Shown: piece after piece, positions 44,375-54,202 of the stretch
Layout: each line of letters opens with the position of its first letter
Position numbering within the stretch: position 1 is the first letter of the stretch
Source of the DNA: Reichenbachiella faecimaris
GTDB taxonomy: Bacteria > Bacteroidota > Bacteroidia > Cytophagales > Cyclobacteriaceae
Direction of reading: 5' to 3'
Assembly: GCF_900176375.1 (NCBI RefSeq)
Contig: NZ_FWYF01000002.1
Location: forward strand, 470,161-534,160
DNA: 64,000 nt
Made by a program: the position numbers and the translations under genes
The notes under the pieces: model-generated
What the model saw: the letters and a program-made list of their open reading frames with translations, nothing else
Told to the model about the DNA's origin: nothing
The model's database searches: none

Positions 44375-46471
44375 TTGGAAGCAAATCAGAATACAGAACA
44401 GCAGACACAGGAAGTAGTAAATACTTATTTCAACAGAGATTTAAGTTGGCTTACCTTCAACTATAGGGTCTTGAAAGAAGCTGAGAGTAGTGAAGTACCT
44501 CTCTTTGAAAGACTGAGGTTTCTGGCTATTTATTCCTCGAACCAAGACGAATTTTTCAGAGTAAGAGTAGCCAATATTCGTCGCTTGGTAGAGATTGGTA
44601 AGAAAAAAATAAATCGTGCACTAGATATAGAGCCTGACGAATTGCTGGATAAAATTCACGCCCGTATTCAAATTCAGCTGGACGAGTATGGTAGTGCTCT
44701 TCGAAACAACGTGCTCAAAGAACTGGAAAAGAATGGCATATTCATCCTTACCCCAGAGCAGCTCAATGAAGATCAGCGTGCATCTTGTCTTTATTATTTC
44801 AAAACAAAGGTACTTTCCTTCTTACAGCCCTATCATTTTGATCGCGCTATAAGAGAACCTTTTTTGAATAATAGAGAATTATACTTTGCCCTAAAGTTGA
44901 GAAGCAAATATTCTCAAGGCATCAAATTTGCCTTCCTAAATATTCCTTCAAATAGACTGCCTCGATTTTTTAAAATTCCTTCACCTACATTTCAGTTTCA
45001 TTACATCTTTCTTGACGACATAGTTGCCATGCATTTGGACTTTGTGTTTCCTGATTATGAAATACTGGAATGTAAGAGTATCAAAATGAACAAGGATGCA
45101 GACCTGAATATTGAAGATGAGTTTAGTGGTGACCTCGTAGAGAAAATCCAGAAGCAAATCCAAAAAAGAAACCTAGGAACCCCGTCTCGTTTTCTTTTTG
45201 ATAAAACGATGTCACCAGAACTCTTAGAAAACTTTCAGGATGTATTTCACTTATCAGAAGATGATCTGGTTTCTGGCGGAAGATATCATAGCTTGTTTGA
45301 TTTTATGGACTTTCCCAACCCTGTGGGTGGTTCATTGGAATTCGAAGCGCAAGAGCCTTTGAGAAACCATAAAATTGATCGGCACCGTTCCATATTTACA
45401 GCCATTGATGAGTCAGATCAGATGCTGCATTTTCCGTATCACAGCTACAATTATATTCTTCAATTTTTTAATCAAGCGGCCATTGATCCTCATGTAGCTG
45501 AAATCAAAGTAGCTTTCTACAGAATGGCTTCAGATTCTTTGATAGGAAATGCCTTAATCTCGGCTGCTAAGAACGGGAAAAAAGTAACGGTATTCATTGA
45601 GCTCAAAGCGCGATTTGATGAAGAGAACAATTTGCTTTGGGCTGAGAAGATGCAAAAAGAAGGCATCCGAATTATCTATAGCATTCCAGGCCTCAAAGTG
45701 CATGCGAAAGTGGCTTTGGTCAAAAAGAAAACTGACGAAGGAACCAACAAAATTTATTGCTTCTTTGGGACAGGCAATCTCAACGAAAAAACAGCCAGCA
45801 TCTACTGTGACCACGGACTCTTGACCTGCCATAGCAAAATGGGCGAGGAGTTAGATGAGTTATTCAAATACCTTTACAAAAGGAAACAACCTAAACCTTT
45901 TAAACACCTTTTGGTGTCACAGTTCAATATTGTCGAGGCATTTAATGTACTGATTCAGCGTGAGATTAATCATGTGAAAAAAGGCAAAGAGGGCAGAATC
46001 ATAATCAAATTAAACAATATTGAGGAGCGTGGCATGATCGACAAGCTGTATGAAGCAAGCCGTGCTGGAGTAAAAATTGAAATGATCGTTAGGAGTATTT
46101 GTTGTTTGATACCTGGTATTCCTGATATGAGCGAAAACATTACAGTCAGAAGAATTGTTGGACGCTATTTAGAGCATTCGCGAGTTTTCTGGTTCAATAA
46201 TAATGGCAAAGATGAACTGTTTATGGGCTCTGCTGATTGGATGAAAAGAAACCTAAAAAGTCGTGTAGAAGTCACCTTTCCTATTTATGACCAAGAACTG
46301 AAACAGGAGGTTAAAGAAATCCTGAACCTTCAGCTTCAAGACAACACCAAGGCAGTCACACTCGATGAAAAACAAAACAACATCAGGGTAGAAAGAAAAA
46401 AAGGAGAAAAGCTCTATCAGGCTCAGGTCGATACTTATCAGATGGTTAAGAAGTGGGAAGAGAATAGCTAG
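44375..46471 (+). CDS. ppk1: Polyphosphate kinase 1
   Basis: 698 residues from a TTG at 44375 preceded by AAAAAGGG as ribosome-binding sequence. 'YFNRDLSWLTFNYRVLKEA' is the conserved PPK1 start and 'SSNQDEFFRVRVANI' follows. The autophosphorylated histidine is in 'KVHAKVALVKK' (about residue 441), and a second conserved histidine is in 'YLEHSRVFWF' (about 599). It makes inorganic polyphosphate from ATP. It is convergent with the HD/Pycsar-like gene and divergent from the GAF gene. Confidence 0.96.
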   Translation: MEANQNTEQQTQEVVNTYFNRDLSWLTFNYRVLKEAESSEVPLFERLRFLAIYSSNQDEFFRVRVANIRRLVEIGKKKINRALDIEPDELLDKIHARIQIQLDEYGSALRNNVLKELEKNGIFILTPEQLNEDQRASCLYYFKTKVLSFLQPYHFDRAIREPFLNNRELYFALKLRSKYSQGIKFAFLNIPSNRLPRFFKIPSPTFQFHYIFLDDIVAMHLDFVFPDYEILECKSIKMNKDADLNIEDEFSGDLVEKIQKQIQKRNLGTPSRFLFDKTMSPELLENFQDVFHLSEDDLVSGGRYHSLFDFMDFPNPVGGSLEFEAQEPLRNHKIDRHRSIFTAIDESDQMLHFPYHSYNYILQFFNQAAIDPHVAEIKVAFYRMASDSLIGNALISAAKNGKKVTVFIELKARFDEENNLLWAEKMQKEGIRIIYSIPGLKVHAKVALVKKKTDEGTNKIYCFFGTGNLNEKTASIYCDHGLLTCHSKMGEELDELFKYLYKRKQPKPFKHLLVSQFNIVEAFNVLIQREINHVKKGKEGRIIIKLNNIEERGMIDKLYEASRAGVKIEMIVRSICCLIPGIPDMSENITVRRIVGRYLEHSRVFWFNNNGKDELFMGSADWMKRNLKSRVEVTFPIYDQELKQEVKEILNLQLQDNTKAVTLDEKQNNIRVERKKGEKLYQAQVDTYQMVKKWEENS

Positions 46472-46569
46472 ACAGAGCGTCCTTAAGAATTATTTCACCC
46501 ATATAATAAAAACATACTGTAGCATCTGATCATAAGGTAAAAACCTCTACTAATAGCGCTGACTTATAA

Positions 46570-47793
46570 CTAATACATATACTGGTTTTTGAAAAACACT
46601 TCTGCCACAATGAAAGAAAGAACCGCGATCACAAAGCCAAACATGAAAACAGTGTATGCCACTCGCAGCCTTTTATATTTCTTACCAAGCACGGCACCCA
46701 AATAATAAATATCCTTGATTAAACTCCCATATAGGTAGTTGCTGTCATTCATCAACTCGTTCATCCCCCACTCATATTCTTCCAAACTCATCTGATGGAA
46801 GTTTCCAAAAAACAGAAGATTGGTTCGCTTATTCATAATATCACTTTGCGTGAATTTTCCTTTAGAAATATTGGGTCTGGTGGCCAAAATGCTCAAGACA
46901 ATAGTCACTAAACAAACCACTGTCATGATCAACGTGGGAATGATAAAATGCGGGTATTCTTCCAGCTTTCTTATCAAGACTGAAATGATAATAGACAGAA
47001 TGATCGAATTGATAGAAATCATGATGTTGGCCTTATTGTCGGCCATGGCACTAAGATCCAAATGATTTTTCGAAGTCGTTCGAAACATAGTCTCTATACC
47101 ACGAGTAGGTTTGTTCTCTTTGGCAGCAGCTTTCTCCAGCTTTTTTTCCAAGCTGGCTACTTTCTTTTTCAACTCTGCATTTCTGATCTTCTTCCCTTTA
47201 GAAATTTGCTCCTTCAATTTTAATAAATTCTTTTGTTTACCTGTCTCAAAGTTTTTTCTGGCATATTCAGTAAAGTACGTATGACCGCCTAGAAAGTCTA
47301 CGTTAATCTTTCTCCAAGAAGAATCTTTGAATTCTTCTTCCTTGATTTCTTCCCATTCTTTTCTGAGTAAATTTGAACGAGGTTCGAACTGATCCGTTGA
47401 CAGGTGATAAAGATCGGCATCACAAAGTATGGACTGCATAAGATTGAGTGGTCGCTGAGGCATCATGGTAGCCATGATACAGCCCTCTACCTGTGCAATT
47501 CGCTCTTTCGAAAAATCTTTCTTCTCTAAGAATGTTTGAGCAATTTCAGCACTTTTCCTTTCGTGACAATCACAATCTCTGATATGTCCCAAATCGTGAA
47601 ACCAGGCCGCGATTGCTAAGGTCTCCAAATCTTCGTCATTCAATCCCTCTCCCTTGGCAATTAGCTTCACAGCCTTCACCACCTCTTGGGTATGTGCAAG
47701 GTCATGATACAAAAAATGCTCAGGCAACTCTTTTTTTAGAGATGAACTTACATATTCTTCCACTTGAGCTAGAACCGAAGTCTTCGTTGCCAT
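46570..47793 (-). CDS. HD-domain hydrolase fused to a Pycsar-effector-like membrane domain
   Basis: 407 residues. The HD domain (about 10-200) has 'YHDLAHTQEVV', 'AAWFHDLGHI' and the last Asp in 'CDADLYHL', so all metal ligands are present. A coiled coil (about 195-230) leads to a membrane part with 'ADNKANIMISINSIILSIII' and further hydrophobic helices to the C-terminus. That segment resembles the Pycsar effector TM domain (DUF5706-like) seen in cyclic-pyrimidine anti-phage systems. No cyclase is beside it. It could hydrolyse a nucleotide alarmone at the membrane and may belong to housekeeping physiology rather than defence (inference). Confidence 0.8.
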   Translation of the reverse strand: MATKTSVLAQVEEYVSSSLKKELPEHFLYHDLAHTQEVVKAVKLIAKGEGLNDEDLETLAIAAWFHDLGHIRDCDCHERKSAEIAQTFLEKKDFSKERIAQVEGCIMATMMPQRPLNLMQSILCDADLYHLSTDQFEPRSNLLRKEWEEIKEEEFKDSSWRKINVDFLGGHTYFTEYARKNFETGKQKNLLKLKEQISKGKKIRNAELKKKVASLEKKLEKAAAKENKPTRGIETMFRTTSKNHLDLSAMADNKANIMISINSIILSIIISVLIRKLEEYPHFIIPTLIMTVVCLVTIVLSILATRPNISKGKFTQSDIMNKRTNLLFFGNFHQMSLEEYEWGMNELMNDSNYLYGSLIKDIYYLGAVLGKKYKRLRVAYTVFMFGFVIAVLSFIVAEVFFKNQYMY

Positions 47794-47924
47794 TTATTTT
47801 TTAGTTAAACTACAAATTAACAAAAATGAGTTGAAACAAATTCCAAGCTAGAGGTGTATCATACCAAACGCATTTCATAATTTTAGTGTTAGGGATAAAA
47901 CCCACTCAATATAATCGAGAACTC

Positions 47925-48821
47925 ATGCCAAAAGCAAGATTTTGCCTCATTGTCCTTTGGACTGTTACCTTCGGCTGCCAATATAACTCTCGCCCAACAG
48001 CTGAGGCTCTGTTCCATTATACCCCTAAAGAGCTGACTAATTACAATCTGACAAAACCAGATGCAAAATATTTTCTCCCCTATGTCCTAGAAGAGATTTC
48101 GGGCATGACCTACTACAATCCAGGTGTCATCGCCTGCGTGCAGGACGAAGACGGGAAAGTTTTTTTTTATAATCATCACACACGTAAAATAGAAAACACA
48201 GTCAGGTTTGCTGATTCAGGAGATTATGAAGGTATTGCTGTTAATGGTGAAAAAATTTATGTAGCTGAGAGCAATGGGCATATCTACAAATTTGAATTGG
48301 GAAGCTCTGGCGAAATAAAACAAGTGAAAAAGTACAAGACTGACCTTAAGAAACATAACGATGTAGAAGGCTTGGTCTATGATCCCATCGTCAATAAACT
48401 ACTAGTGGCCTGCAAAGGCGATCCTGAGATTAACGACAAGAAAAAGAAAGGGCGATCTGTTTATTATTTTGATTTGGAAAACCAAGAAATCGATAAAAGA
48501 GAGGCCTTCAACATTACTAAGCATGAAGTCAAAGACTATTTAGAAACTTACAAAGACTTTGAATACGAAGAAAACCGAATTAATTTCAAACCATCTGGAA
48601 TTGCCCTTCATCCCATTAATGGTCATTTTTATATCATAGCTTCTATCGGCAAGTTGATGTTGATTACTGATCGCAAAGGGAAAATCAAAGGGAGTATTCC
48701 TCTTGACCCCAGGCTACTCGGTCAGCCAGAAGGAATCTGCTTTGCCCCTAATGGCGACCTGTTTATATCTAGCGAAGGACAAGGAGATAAAGGCTATATT
48801 TTAAAATTTAATATGAAGTAA
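47925..48821 (+). CDS. SdiA-regulated-domain-like lipoprotein
   Basis: 298 residues from the ATG at 47925, which gives a lipoprotein signal (MPKARFCLIVLWTVTFGC). The body is a beta-propeller of the SdiA-regulated type with 'EISGMTYYNPGVIACVQDED', 'GDYEGIAVNGEKIYVAESNG', 'HNDVEGLVYDP', 'KPSGIALHPINGHFYI' and 'GQPEGICFAPNGDLFI'. The family has no proven reaction. Its last stop base and the ATG of the next gene share a base (TAATG), so translation is coupled. Confidence 0.8.
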   Translation: MPKARFCLIVLWTVTFGCQYNSRPTAEALFHYTPKELTNYNLTKPDAKYFLPYVLEEISGMTYYNPGVIACVQDEDGKVFFYNHHTRKIENTVRFADSGDYEGIAVNGEKIYVAESNGHIYKFELGSSGEIKQVKKYKTDLKKHNDVEGLVYDPIVNKLLVACKGDPEINDKKKKGRSVYYFDLENQEIDKREAFNITKHEVKDYLETYKDFEYEENRINFKPSGIALHPINGHFYIIASIGKLMLITDRKGKIKGSIPLDPRLLGQPEGICFAPNGDLFISSEGQGDKGYILKFNMK

Positions 48822-51800
48822 TGGTTAGACCTTTTTTATTGACTCTCGCCCTAGGGCTTACCTGCTTCGCAATGGCTCAGTCGCCTACCACCAAGCATCA
48901 GGTCTTCTTAATAGGTGACGCGGGCGAACCGTCCTTGGCTAAGGACAACCTTTCGGCACTGTCCGAACAGCTGAAGTCTGCTGGAAAAAACGCGACTCTT
49001 ATTTTCCTTGGGGATAACATTTACCCAAAAGGCTTGCCGCCCAAAGCGCATCCAAACAGAAAGGAAGCAGAAGAAAAGTTGAAACTTCAATTTGAAATCA
49101 CTAAAGGGTTTAAAGGACGAACAATTGTAATTCCTGGCAACCACGACTGGGCCAAAGGGAAAAAGGAGGGTTGGAGTCACATTACCCAGCAAGAGAAGTT
49201 TGTCAAAAAATACTTCGACAGCAAAAAAGTCTTTTATCCAAAACATGCAGAACCTGGCCCGGAAGAAATAAAACTGGCAGATGGATTATATCTCATCGTC
49301 TTCGACATGCAATGGATGCTACACGCCTGGGAAAAGCCACTTGAAGACGACCCCCTCAACAGAACTGAGCCAATTGATGTACTGGTAGATATTTCTTCCT
49401 TACTCGATAAGCACAAAAATTATCACGTCATTCTGACCTCTCATCATCCACTATATAGCTATGGCCTGCATGGTGGAAAGTTTCCTCTGAAGTCGCATCT
49501 TTTTCCTTTGACAGAATTCAATGACAACCTGCTGCTGCCCCTGCCCCTCATTGGATCCATTTATCCAGTATATCGAGCAACGGCCGGATCGATTCAGGAC
49601 ATCCCTCATCCAGAGTATAAAACCATTAGAAATGCCCTGGAAGCTTTCCTAAAAGAATATCCCAACACGATCTACGCAGCTGGTCACGAACATTCACTGC
49701 AGCATATTCAGAAAGAAGGGGTGAATTATGTGGTTAGCGGATCTGGCTCAAAAACTACCTATTTAAAAGAAAATGGCAAGTATTTATCCTATGGTTCTTC
49801 ATCAGTGGGCTTTGGAAAAGTGAGTTATGAAAACTCCAACGCTTCTCTGGAATTTTGGACTCCAGATGTTGGATCCAATGAAGGAAAGCAAATTTATGCC
49901 AGCGAGTTATACCAATTCAAATATACTCCAGATCCTAATGCCAACTACCCTAGACCAGATTTCAAGGAAACTAAAAAAACGGCAGCTGCCTCCATACAAT
50001 ACCAAGCTTCGAAGCGCAAACGTTCTTGGATGGGATCGAATTACAGAGACGTTTGGAGCATGCCAGTGGAAGCTCCCATATTCAATATTGTGGAAGAAAA
50101 AGGTGGACTTGAAGTCGTCAAACGAGGCGGGGGCATGCAAACCAATTCTCTTCGATTAGAGGCAAAAGACGGAAAACAATATGTGCTGCGGTCAGTTGAA
50201 AAGTACGCACACAAAGCACTCCCTCATGTGCTTCAAGAAACATTGGCTGTGGGTGTGGTTCAAGATCAGATCAGCTCCAGCCATCCGTACAGTGCATACG
50301 TAGTGCCGCCCATGGCTGATGCAGTAGGCATATACCACACCAATCCTCAGCTGGTCTATATTCCAGATGATGGTGCTTTCGGGAAATACAGAGAAGTGCT
50401 CGCCAATGAATTGGCACTATTTGAAGAACGCCCAAGTGGCGACTGGTCTGACGCCAAATATTTCGGTTATTCAAAAGATTTGATTGGTTCACCTGATGTG
50501 CAAGAAGAGCTCATGGATGACAATGACAATAGTATAGATCAGCTATTTGTCTTACGCAATAGATTATTTGATATGGTGATTGGGGACTGGGACAGACATG
50601 AGGATCAGTGGCGCTGGGCGTCTTTCGACAAGGACAAAGGCAAGCTATATAGACCCATTCCAAGAGACCGCGATCAGACCTTTTTTATGAATGAGGGCAT
50701 TCTGCCTAAAATAGCAAGTAGAAGATGGGCCATGGCCAAAATAGAGGGCTTCAATGATGAGGTGCGCTGGGCGCCAGGATTCAATTTTAATGCACGATTC
50801 TTTGATAGGATTTTTATGAACGAACCTGATAGAGAAGATTGGCTGACGATGATCAAGCTTATTCAAGACAGCCTGACGGATGAATCCATAGAAAATGCAA
50901 TCAAAAGGTGGCCTGAAAATGTGTATGCGCTCACGGGAGGAAAAACCATTCAAACCCTAAAGGCACGAAGAGACAATTTGCAGGACTATGCTCTGGAATT
51001 TTATGAAAGCCTAGCCAAAAATGTGAATGTAGTTGGCACTGACAAGAGTGAGTTGTTTCTTATTAAAAATATCAGTGCTGAAGAGTTACAGCTGACTGTT
51101 CATAAAATTTCAAAGAAAGGAAAGGTTGAACAGGTCATTTATGATAGAGCTTTTCACGCTAGTGAAACGAAAGAGGTGAGAATTTATGGTCTAGCCGATG
51201 ACGATGAGTTTAAAATATCAGGAAACATCAAAAGCAAAGTCAGGGTAAGAATAATTGGTGGTGAGGGTGATGATGAAATTTTAGATGTATCAAATAGATC
51301 AGCGCAAAATATAAAACTTTATGATCGAAAAAACACCACACTTATCACCTCCGATCAAGCCAGTTTTAAATCCAGACTCAGCAACAACTCCAGTGTCAAT
51401 GATTACAACAAATACGAATTCAAATATGATGTACTCATGCCTTTGGTCTATGGCTCGTACAACCGTGATGATGGCATCTTTTTGGGTGGTGGGTTTATGT
51501 ATACACAGCATGGTTGGCGAAAGGATCCTTTCGCCTCAAGGCATAGATTGCTTGCCGATGTGGCCATAGCTACCGGAGCATTCAATATCGAGTACAAAGG
51601 TGAATTCAATAACGTATTTGGTCAATGGAATCTTGAAGCCTTGGTTGATATCAAAAAGCCAGAGGTTAATAACTTTTTTGGGCTTGGCAATGAGTCAGTC
51701 TACGATGTAGATAGAGGAATTGACTACTATCGTCTGCGAGTGGAAGATTATTCCCTTTTCCTTTCGATCAATAATGAAATAGGGAACGTTGGTAAATTCG

Positions 51801-52480
51801 CCCTAGGTTTGCATCAAAAAACAATAGAAATAGAAGAAAATGAAGGCACATTCATCACTTCACCAGGATTTAGTGAATTCAATACGGACGAGCTTTTTGA
51901 CGATCGCAGACACTATGGAGGTTTGTTTTCGACATTAGAATTTGACACGCGAGATGTGAAGTTATTTCCTTCCAGGGGGCTCTATTGGGAATCTGAAGTT
52001 TCCAGCTATCAAGGTCTTAAAGATAACTCCACGGACTTTACGCACCTTCACTCTAATCTAGCGCTATTCTATAGTTTTCAATTTCCCGCGATTGTAACCC
52101 TTGCTTCTCGTACAGGCTATGCGCACAATTTTGGTGATTTCGCCCTTGATGAGTTTTATAATGCCAATACCTTGGGTGGCAGAAGTAATTTACGAGGCTA
52201 TAGGAAAACGCGCTTCTATGGGCGAACGAGTTTTTACCAGAATGTAGACCTAAGACTGAAACTACTCGACTTCTCTTCCATTCTGTTTCCAGGAAAACTG
52301 GGTGTGCATGGTTTCTATGATGTAGGTCGAATTTGGGCTAGTGAGCACTCAGATCAATGGCATCGCTCAGCGGGATTCGGTCTTTGGGTAGCGCCTCTTA
52401 GTAAAGTTGCGGCCTCTTTGTCATACGCTTTCTCACCCGAAGAGAACTTGATTTCTTTTGATTTTGGCTTTTTCTTTTAA
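48821..52480 (+). CDS. Phosphoesterase - kinase-like - outer-membrane-barrel fusion protein
   Basis: 1219 residues. A signal peptide (1-20) leads to a calcineurin-like phosphoesterase (about 25-350): 'IGDAGEP', 'FLGDNIYPKG', 'VIPGNHDWAKG', 'TSHHPLYSYG' and 'YAAGHEHSLQHI' give a full dinuclear metal site. A middle segment (about 400-650) has 'VIGDWDRHEDQWRW' (near residue 587) followed by 'RPIPRDRDQTFF', an arrangement like the catalytic and metal-binding loops of atypical kinases (inference). The end (about 850-1219) is a beta-barrel of the Omp85/surface-antigen type ('GGRSNLRGYRKTRFYGRTSF', ending 'FDFGFFF'). The whole probably sits in the outer membrane with enzymatic domains in the periplasm. 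Confidence 0.82.
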   Translation: MVRPFLLTLALGLTCFAMAQSPTTKHQVFLIGDAGEPSLAKDNLSALSEQLKSAGKNATLIFLGDNIYPKGLPPKAHPNRKEAEEKLKLQFEITKGFKGRTIVIPGNHDWAKGKKEGWSHITQQEKFVKKYFDSKKVFYPKHAEPGPEEIKLADGLYLIVFDMQWMLHAWEKPLEDDPLNRTEPIDVLVDISSLLDKHKNYHVILTSHHPLYSYGLHGGKFPLKSHLFPLTEFNDNLLLPLPLIGSIYPVYRATAGSIQDIPHPEYKTIRNALEAFLKEYPNTIYAAGHEHSLQHIQKEGVNYVVSGSGSKTTYLKENGKYLSYGSSSVGFGKVSYENSNASLEFWTPDVGSNEGKQIYASELYQFKYTPDPNANYPRPDFKETKKTAAASIQYQASKRKRSWMGSNYRDVWSMPVEAPIFNIVEEKGGLEVVKRGGGMQTNSLRLEAKDGKQYVLRSVEKYAHKALPHVLQETLAVGVVQDQISSSHPYSAYVVPPMADAVGIYHTNPQLVYIPDDGAFGKYREVLANELALFEERPSGDWSDAKYFGYSKDLIGSPDVQEELMDDNDNSIDQLFVLRNRLFDMVIGDWDRHEDQWRWASFDKDKGKLYRPIPRDRDQTFFMNEGILPKIASRRWAMAKIEGFNDEVRWAPGFNFNARFFDRIFMNEPDREDWLTMIKLIQDSLTDESIENAIKRWPENVYALTGGKTIQTLKARRDNLQDYALEFYESLAKNVNVVGTDKSELFLIKNISAEELQLTVHKISKKGKVEQVIYDRAFHASETKEVRIYGLADDDEFKISGNIKSKVRVRIIGGEGDDEILDVSNRSAQNIKLYDRKNTTLITSDQASFKSRLSNNSSVNDYNKYEFKYDVLMPLVYGSYNRDDGIFLGGGFMYTQHGWRKDPFASRHRLLADVAIATGAFNIEYKGEFNNVFGQWNLEALVDIKKPEVNNFFGLGNESVYDVDRGIDYYRLRVEDYSLFLSINNEIGNVGKFALGLHQKTIEIEENEGTFITSPGFSEFNTDELFDDRRHYGGLFSTLEFDTRDVKLFPSRGLYWESEVSSYQGLKDNSTDFTHLHSNLALFYSFQFPAIVTLASRTGYAHNFGDFALDEFYNANTLGGRSNLRGYRKTRFYGRTSFYQNVDLRLKLLDFSSILFPGKLGVHGFYDVGRIWASEHSDQWHRSAGFGLWVAPLSKVAASLSYAFSPEENLISFDFGFFF

Positions 52481-52668
52481 AAGTATAGCCCCACCTTGGG
52501 ATTGTGGCGAAGAATAGTGCAGTTGTCAAGAAAATGAAACCAAAAACAGCATTTCACCAATACTCAGGCAACCAGCAAATGTTACTTGATACTGGTTGTC
52601 CGACAATTTTTGTACATCTTTAATAGTAGATAAATCGTACAATTTTATCAATCAAAATAAACAATGTC

Positions 52669-53157
52669 ATGTGGAAATCTATACTCCTTCTCTTTGCGCT
52701 CTCATTCTTTACCTTCAAAGGGGAATTACCTGACTTAAATGCCAAAATCATAACTTATGTGGATTCAGTAATGGGAACCAAAGTGGCACGAGGAGAGTGC
52801 TGGGATTTGGCTGCTGGAGCACTTGCCTACTCTGGAGCCTATTTCGACAGAAGCTCGATGAAGACCGTGACCATTTACGGCAGAAAATTGAATCCAAACA
52901 AGGAAGAGGTCTTGCCAGGAGACCTGATCCAGTTTGAAAATGTACAAATGAAATGGACAGTTGGCAATACCTCATACAGCTCATCTATGGGTCAGCACAC
53001 CGCTATAGTCTATAAGGTAAACGCAGATAAGGATTATGAAATTGCACACCAAAATACCAGTGACTGGGGGAAAAAAGTTGGTGTAAGCAATTTCAATTTA
53101 AACCATGTGACCAAAGGAAAAGTGATGATTTATCGGCCAATTGAAAGTAAAAATTAA
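52669..53157 (+). CDS. Secreted NlpC/P60- or CHAP-like cysteine peptidase candidate
   Basis: 162 residues with a signal peptide (about 1-18). 'GECWDLAAGALAY' places a Cys at the head of a helix, 'LPGDLIQF' follows, and 'GQHTAIVYKV' supplies the His, the order of a papain-like NlpC/P60 or CHAP domain. Such enzymes cut cell-wall peptides, but the third residue of the site is uncertain ('IAHQNTSDWG'). It stands alone, convergent with the small barrel gene three bases away. Confidence 0.7.
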   Translation: MWKSILLLFALSFFTFKGELPDLNAKIITYVDSVMGTKVARGECWDLAAGALAYSGAYFDRSSMKTVTIYGRKLNPNKEEVLPGDLIQFENVQMKWTVGNTSYSSSMGQHTAIVYKVNADKDYEIAHQNTSDWGKKVGVSNFNLNHVTKGKVMIYRPIESKN

Positions 53158-53160
53158 GGA

Positions 53161-53706
53161 TTAACCCAATCTGAAGTTGTAACCAATATTTATCAGCACA
53201 GGCCAAGGGTCTGTCGTATCTAGTCCAGGTATATTTTTAAGCGCATCCCAGTCTTCGTTGAATTCAGACGAACGAACGGGAACAATCAATCCCAGTTCTA
53301 AAAAGTTGCCCTTGGTTCTTTTAGATCTCAAGTTGACACCAAAACCAAAAGAGACCCCCTGATAAGAGTTGCTCAGATTGCCGGCATACGTATCTTCTAC
53401 TAGAATTACTCCATTCGTTCCATACATAGCACTTACATATCCTTGAGCTTTTGTTTTGCTTGGAATATAAAACTGCATACCTAAGTTATACGCTGCACCA
53501 TCGAAATTATAACCCAAACCAGCCATTACACCCAAACTCTCTCCAAAATTGTGAGTTAGCTTTCCTCCTATACCTCCATAAGTCAGACCAACACCAAGTC
53601 CCAAGGTTGTCATGTCAGCAGTTTTGTAAGAACCTCTTCCTGGCTTTGAATAACCCATAGAGATGATAAGTAGTGTAAGGCCTAAGGCAAGGATCGTTTT
53701 CTTCAT
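53161..53706 (-). CDS. Small outer membrane beta-barrel protein
   Basis: 181 residues from the ATG at 53706, which opens a clean signal peptide (MKKTILALGLTLLIISMGYS). The mature part alternates strands of glycine, aromatic and polar residues ('LGVGLTYGGIGGKLTHNFG', 'GVSFGFGVNLRSK'), and it ends 'NIGYNFRLG'. Probably an 8-strand porin-like barrel. No function can be given. Confidence 0.78.
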   Translation of the reverse strand: MKKTILALGLTLLIISMGYSKPGRGSYKTADMTTLGLGVGLTYGGIGGKLTHNFGESLGVMAGLGYNFDGAAYNLGMQFYIPSKTKAQGYVSAMYGTNGVILVEDTYAGNLSNSYQGVSFGFGVNLRSKRTKGNFLELGLIVPVRSSEFNEDWDALKNIPGLDTTDPWPVLINIGYNFRLG

Positions 53707-53875
53707 GTCTTTTTTTTTGCACGAAATTACATATAATCCCATCAAACCAAAGTAAATCGTCATTCTTTGATTGGATTAGTGAATAGGCCAATCTTTTTTA
53801 TATCTTCTCATATATAGAAACTAATAAAGATTACCTTCGTATGTAGTAATTGAAAACTCAAAAAACTCATACATT

Positions 53876-54202
53876 ATGAAGGGACACATTGGCGAATTCG
53901 AAGAATTAGTACTTCTCACTATCGCAACTCTCGGAGATGAAGCTTATGGCGTGGCTGTTTTAGAAGATATCCAGCATAGAGCTAATCGTAAAATCAGCAT
54001 TGGTGCCTTGCACTCTACAATTACTAGGCTGACTGAAAAAGGATTTATAACTTCCTATCTCGGAGAGCCCACAAACGAAAGAGGAGGTAGGCGCAAGCGA
54101 TTCTTTCAACTGACTGCATCTGCAAAACAAGGACTTTCAGAAATGAAATCTCTACGTGATGAGTTGTGGCAATTGTCTAACCTAAAACTCTCATCACAAT
54201 GA
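53876..54202 (+). CDS. PadR-family transcriptional regulator
   Basis: 108 residues, a single winged-helix domain: 'FEELVLLTIATLGDEAYGVAVLEDI', 'ISIGALHSTITRLTEKGFI' (recognition helix) and 'ERGGRRKRFFQLTASAKQGL'. It overlaps the permease gene by four bases (ATGA), the standard PadR/permease arrangement in this phylum. It probably represses its own operon until an antibiotic or envelope signal appears. Confidence 0.93.
   Translation: MKGHIGEFEELVLLTIATLGDEAYGVAVLEDIQHRANRKISIGALHSTITRLTEKGFITSYLGEPTNERGGRRKRFFQLTASAKQGLSEMKSLRDELWQLSNLKLSSQ

Noticed and set aside
46570-47793. A complete Pycsar anti-phage system
   Set aside because: Only the effector-like membrane domain is present, fused to an HD domain. 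No uridylate or cytidylate cyclase gene lies on either side (neighbours are ppk1 and a propeller lipoprotein), so a defence system cannot be claimed.
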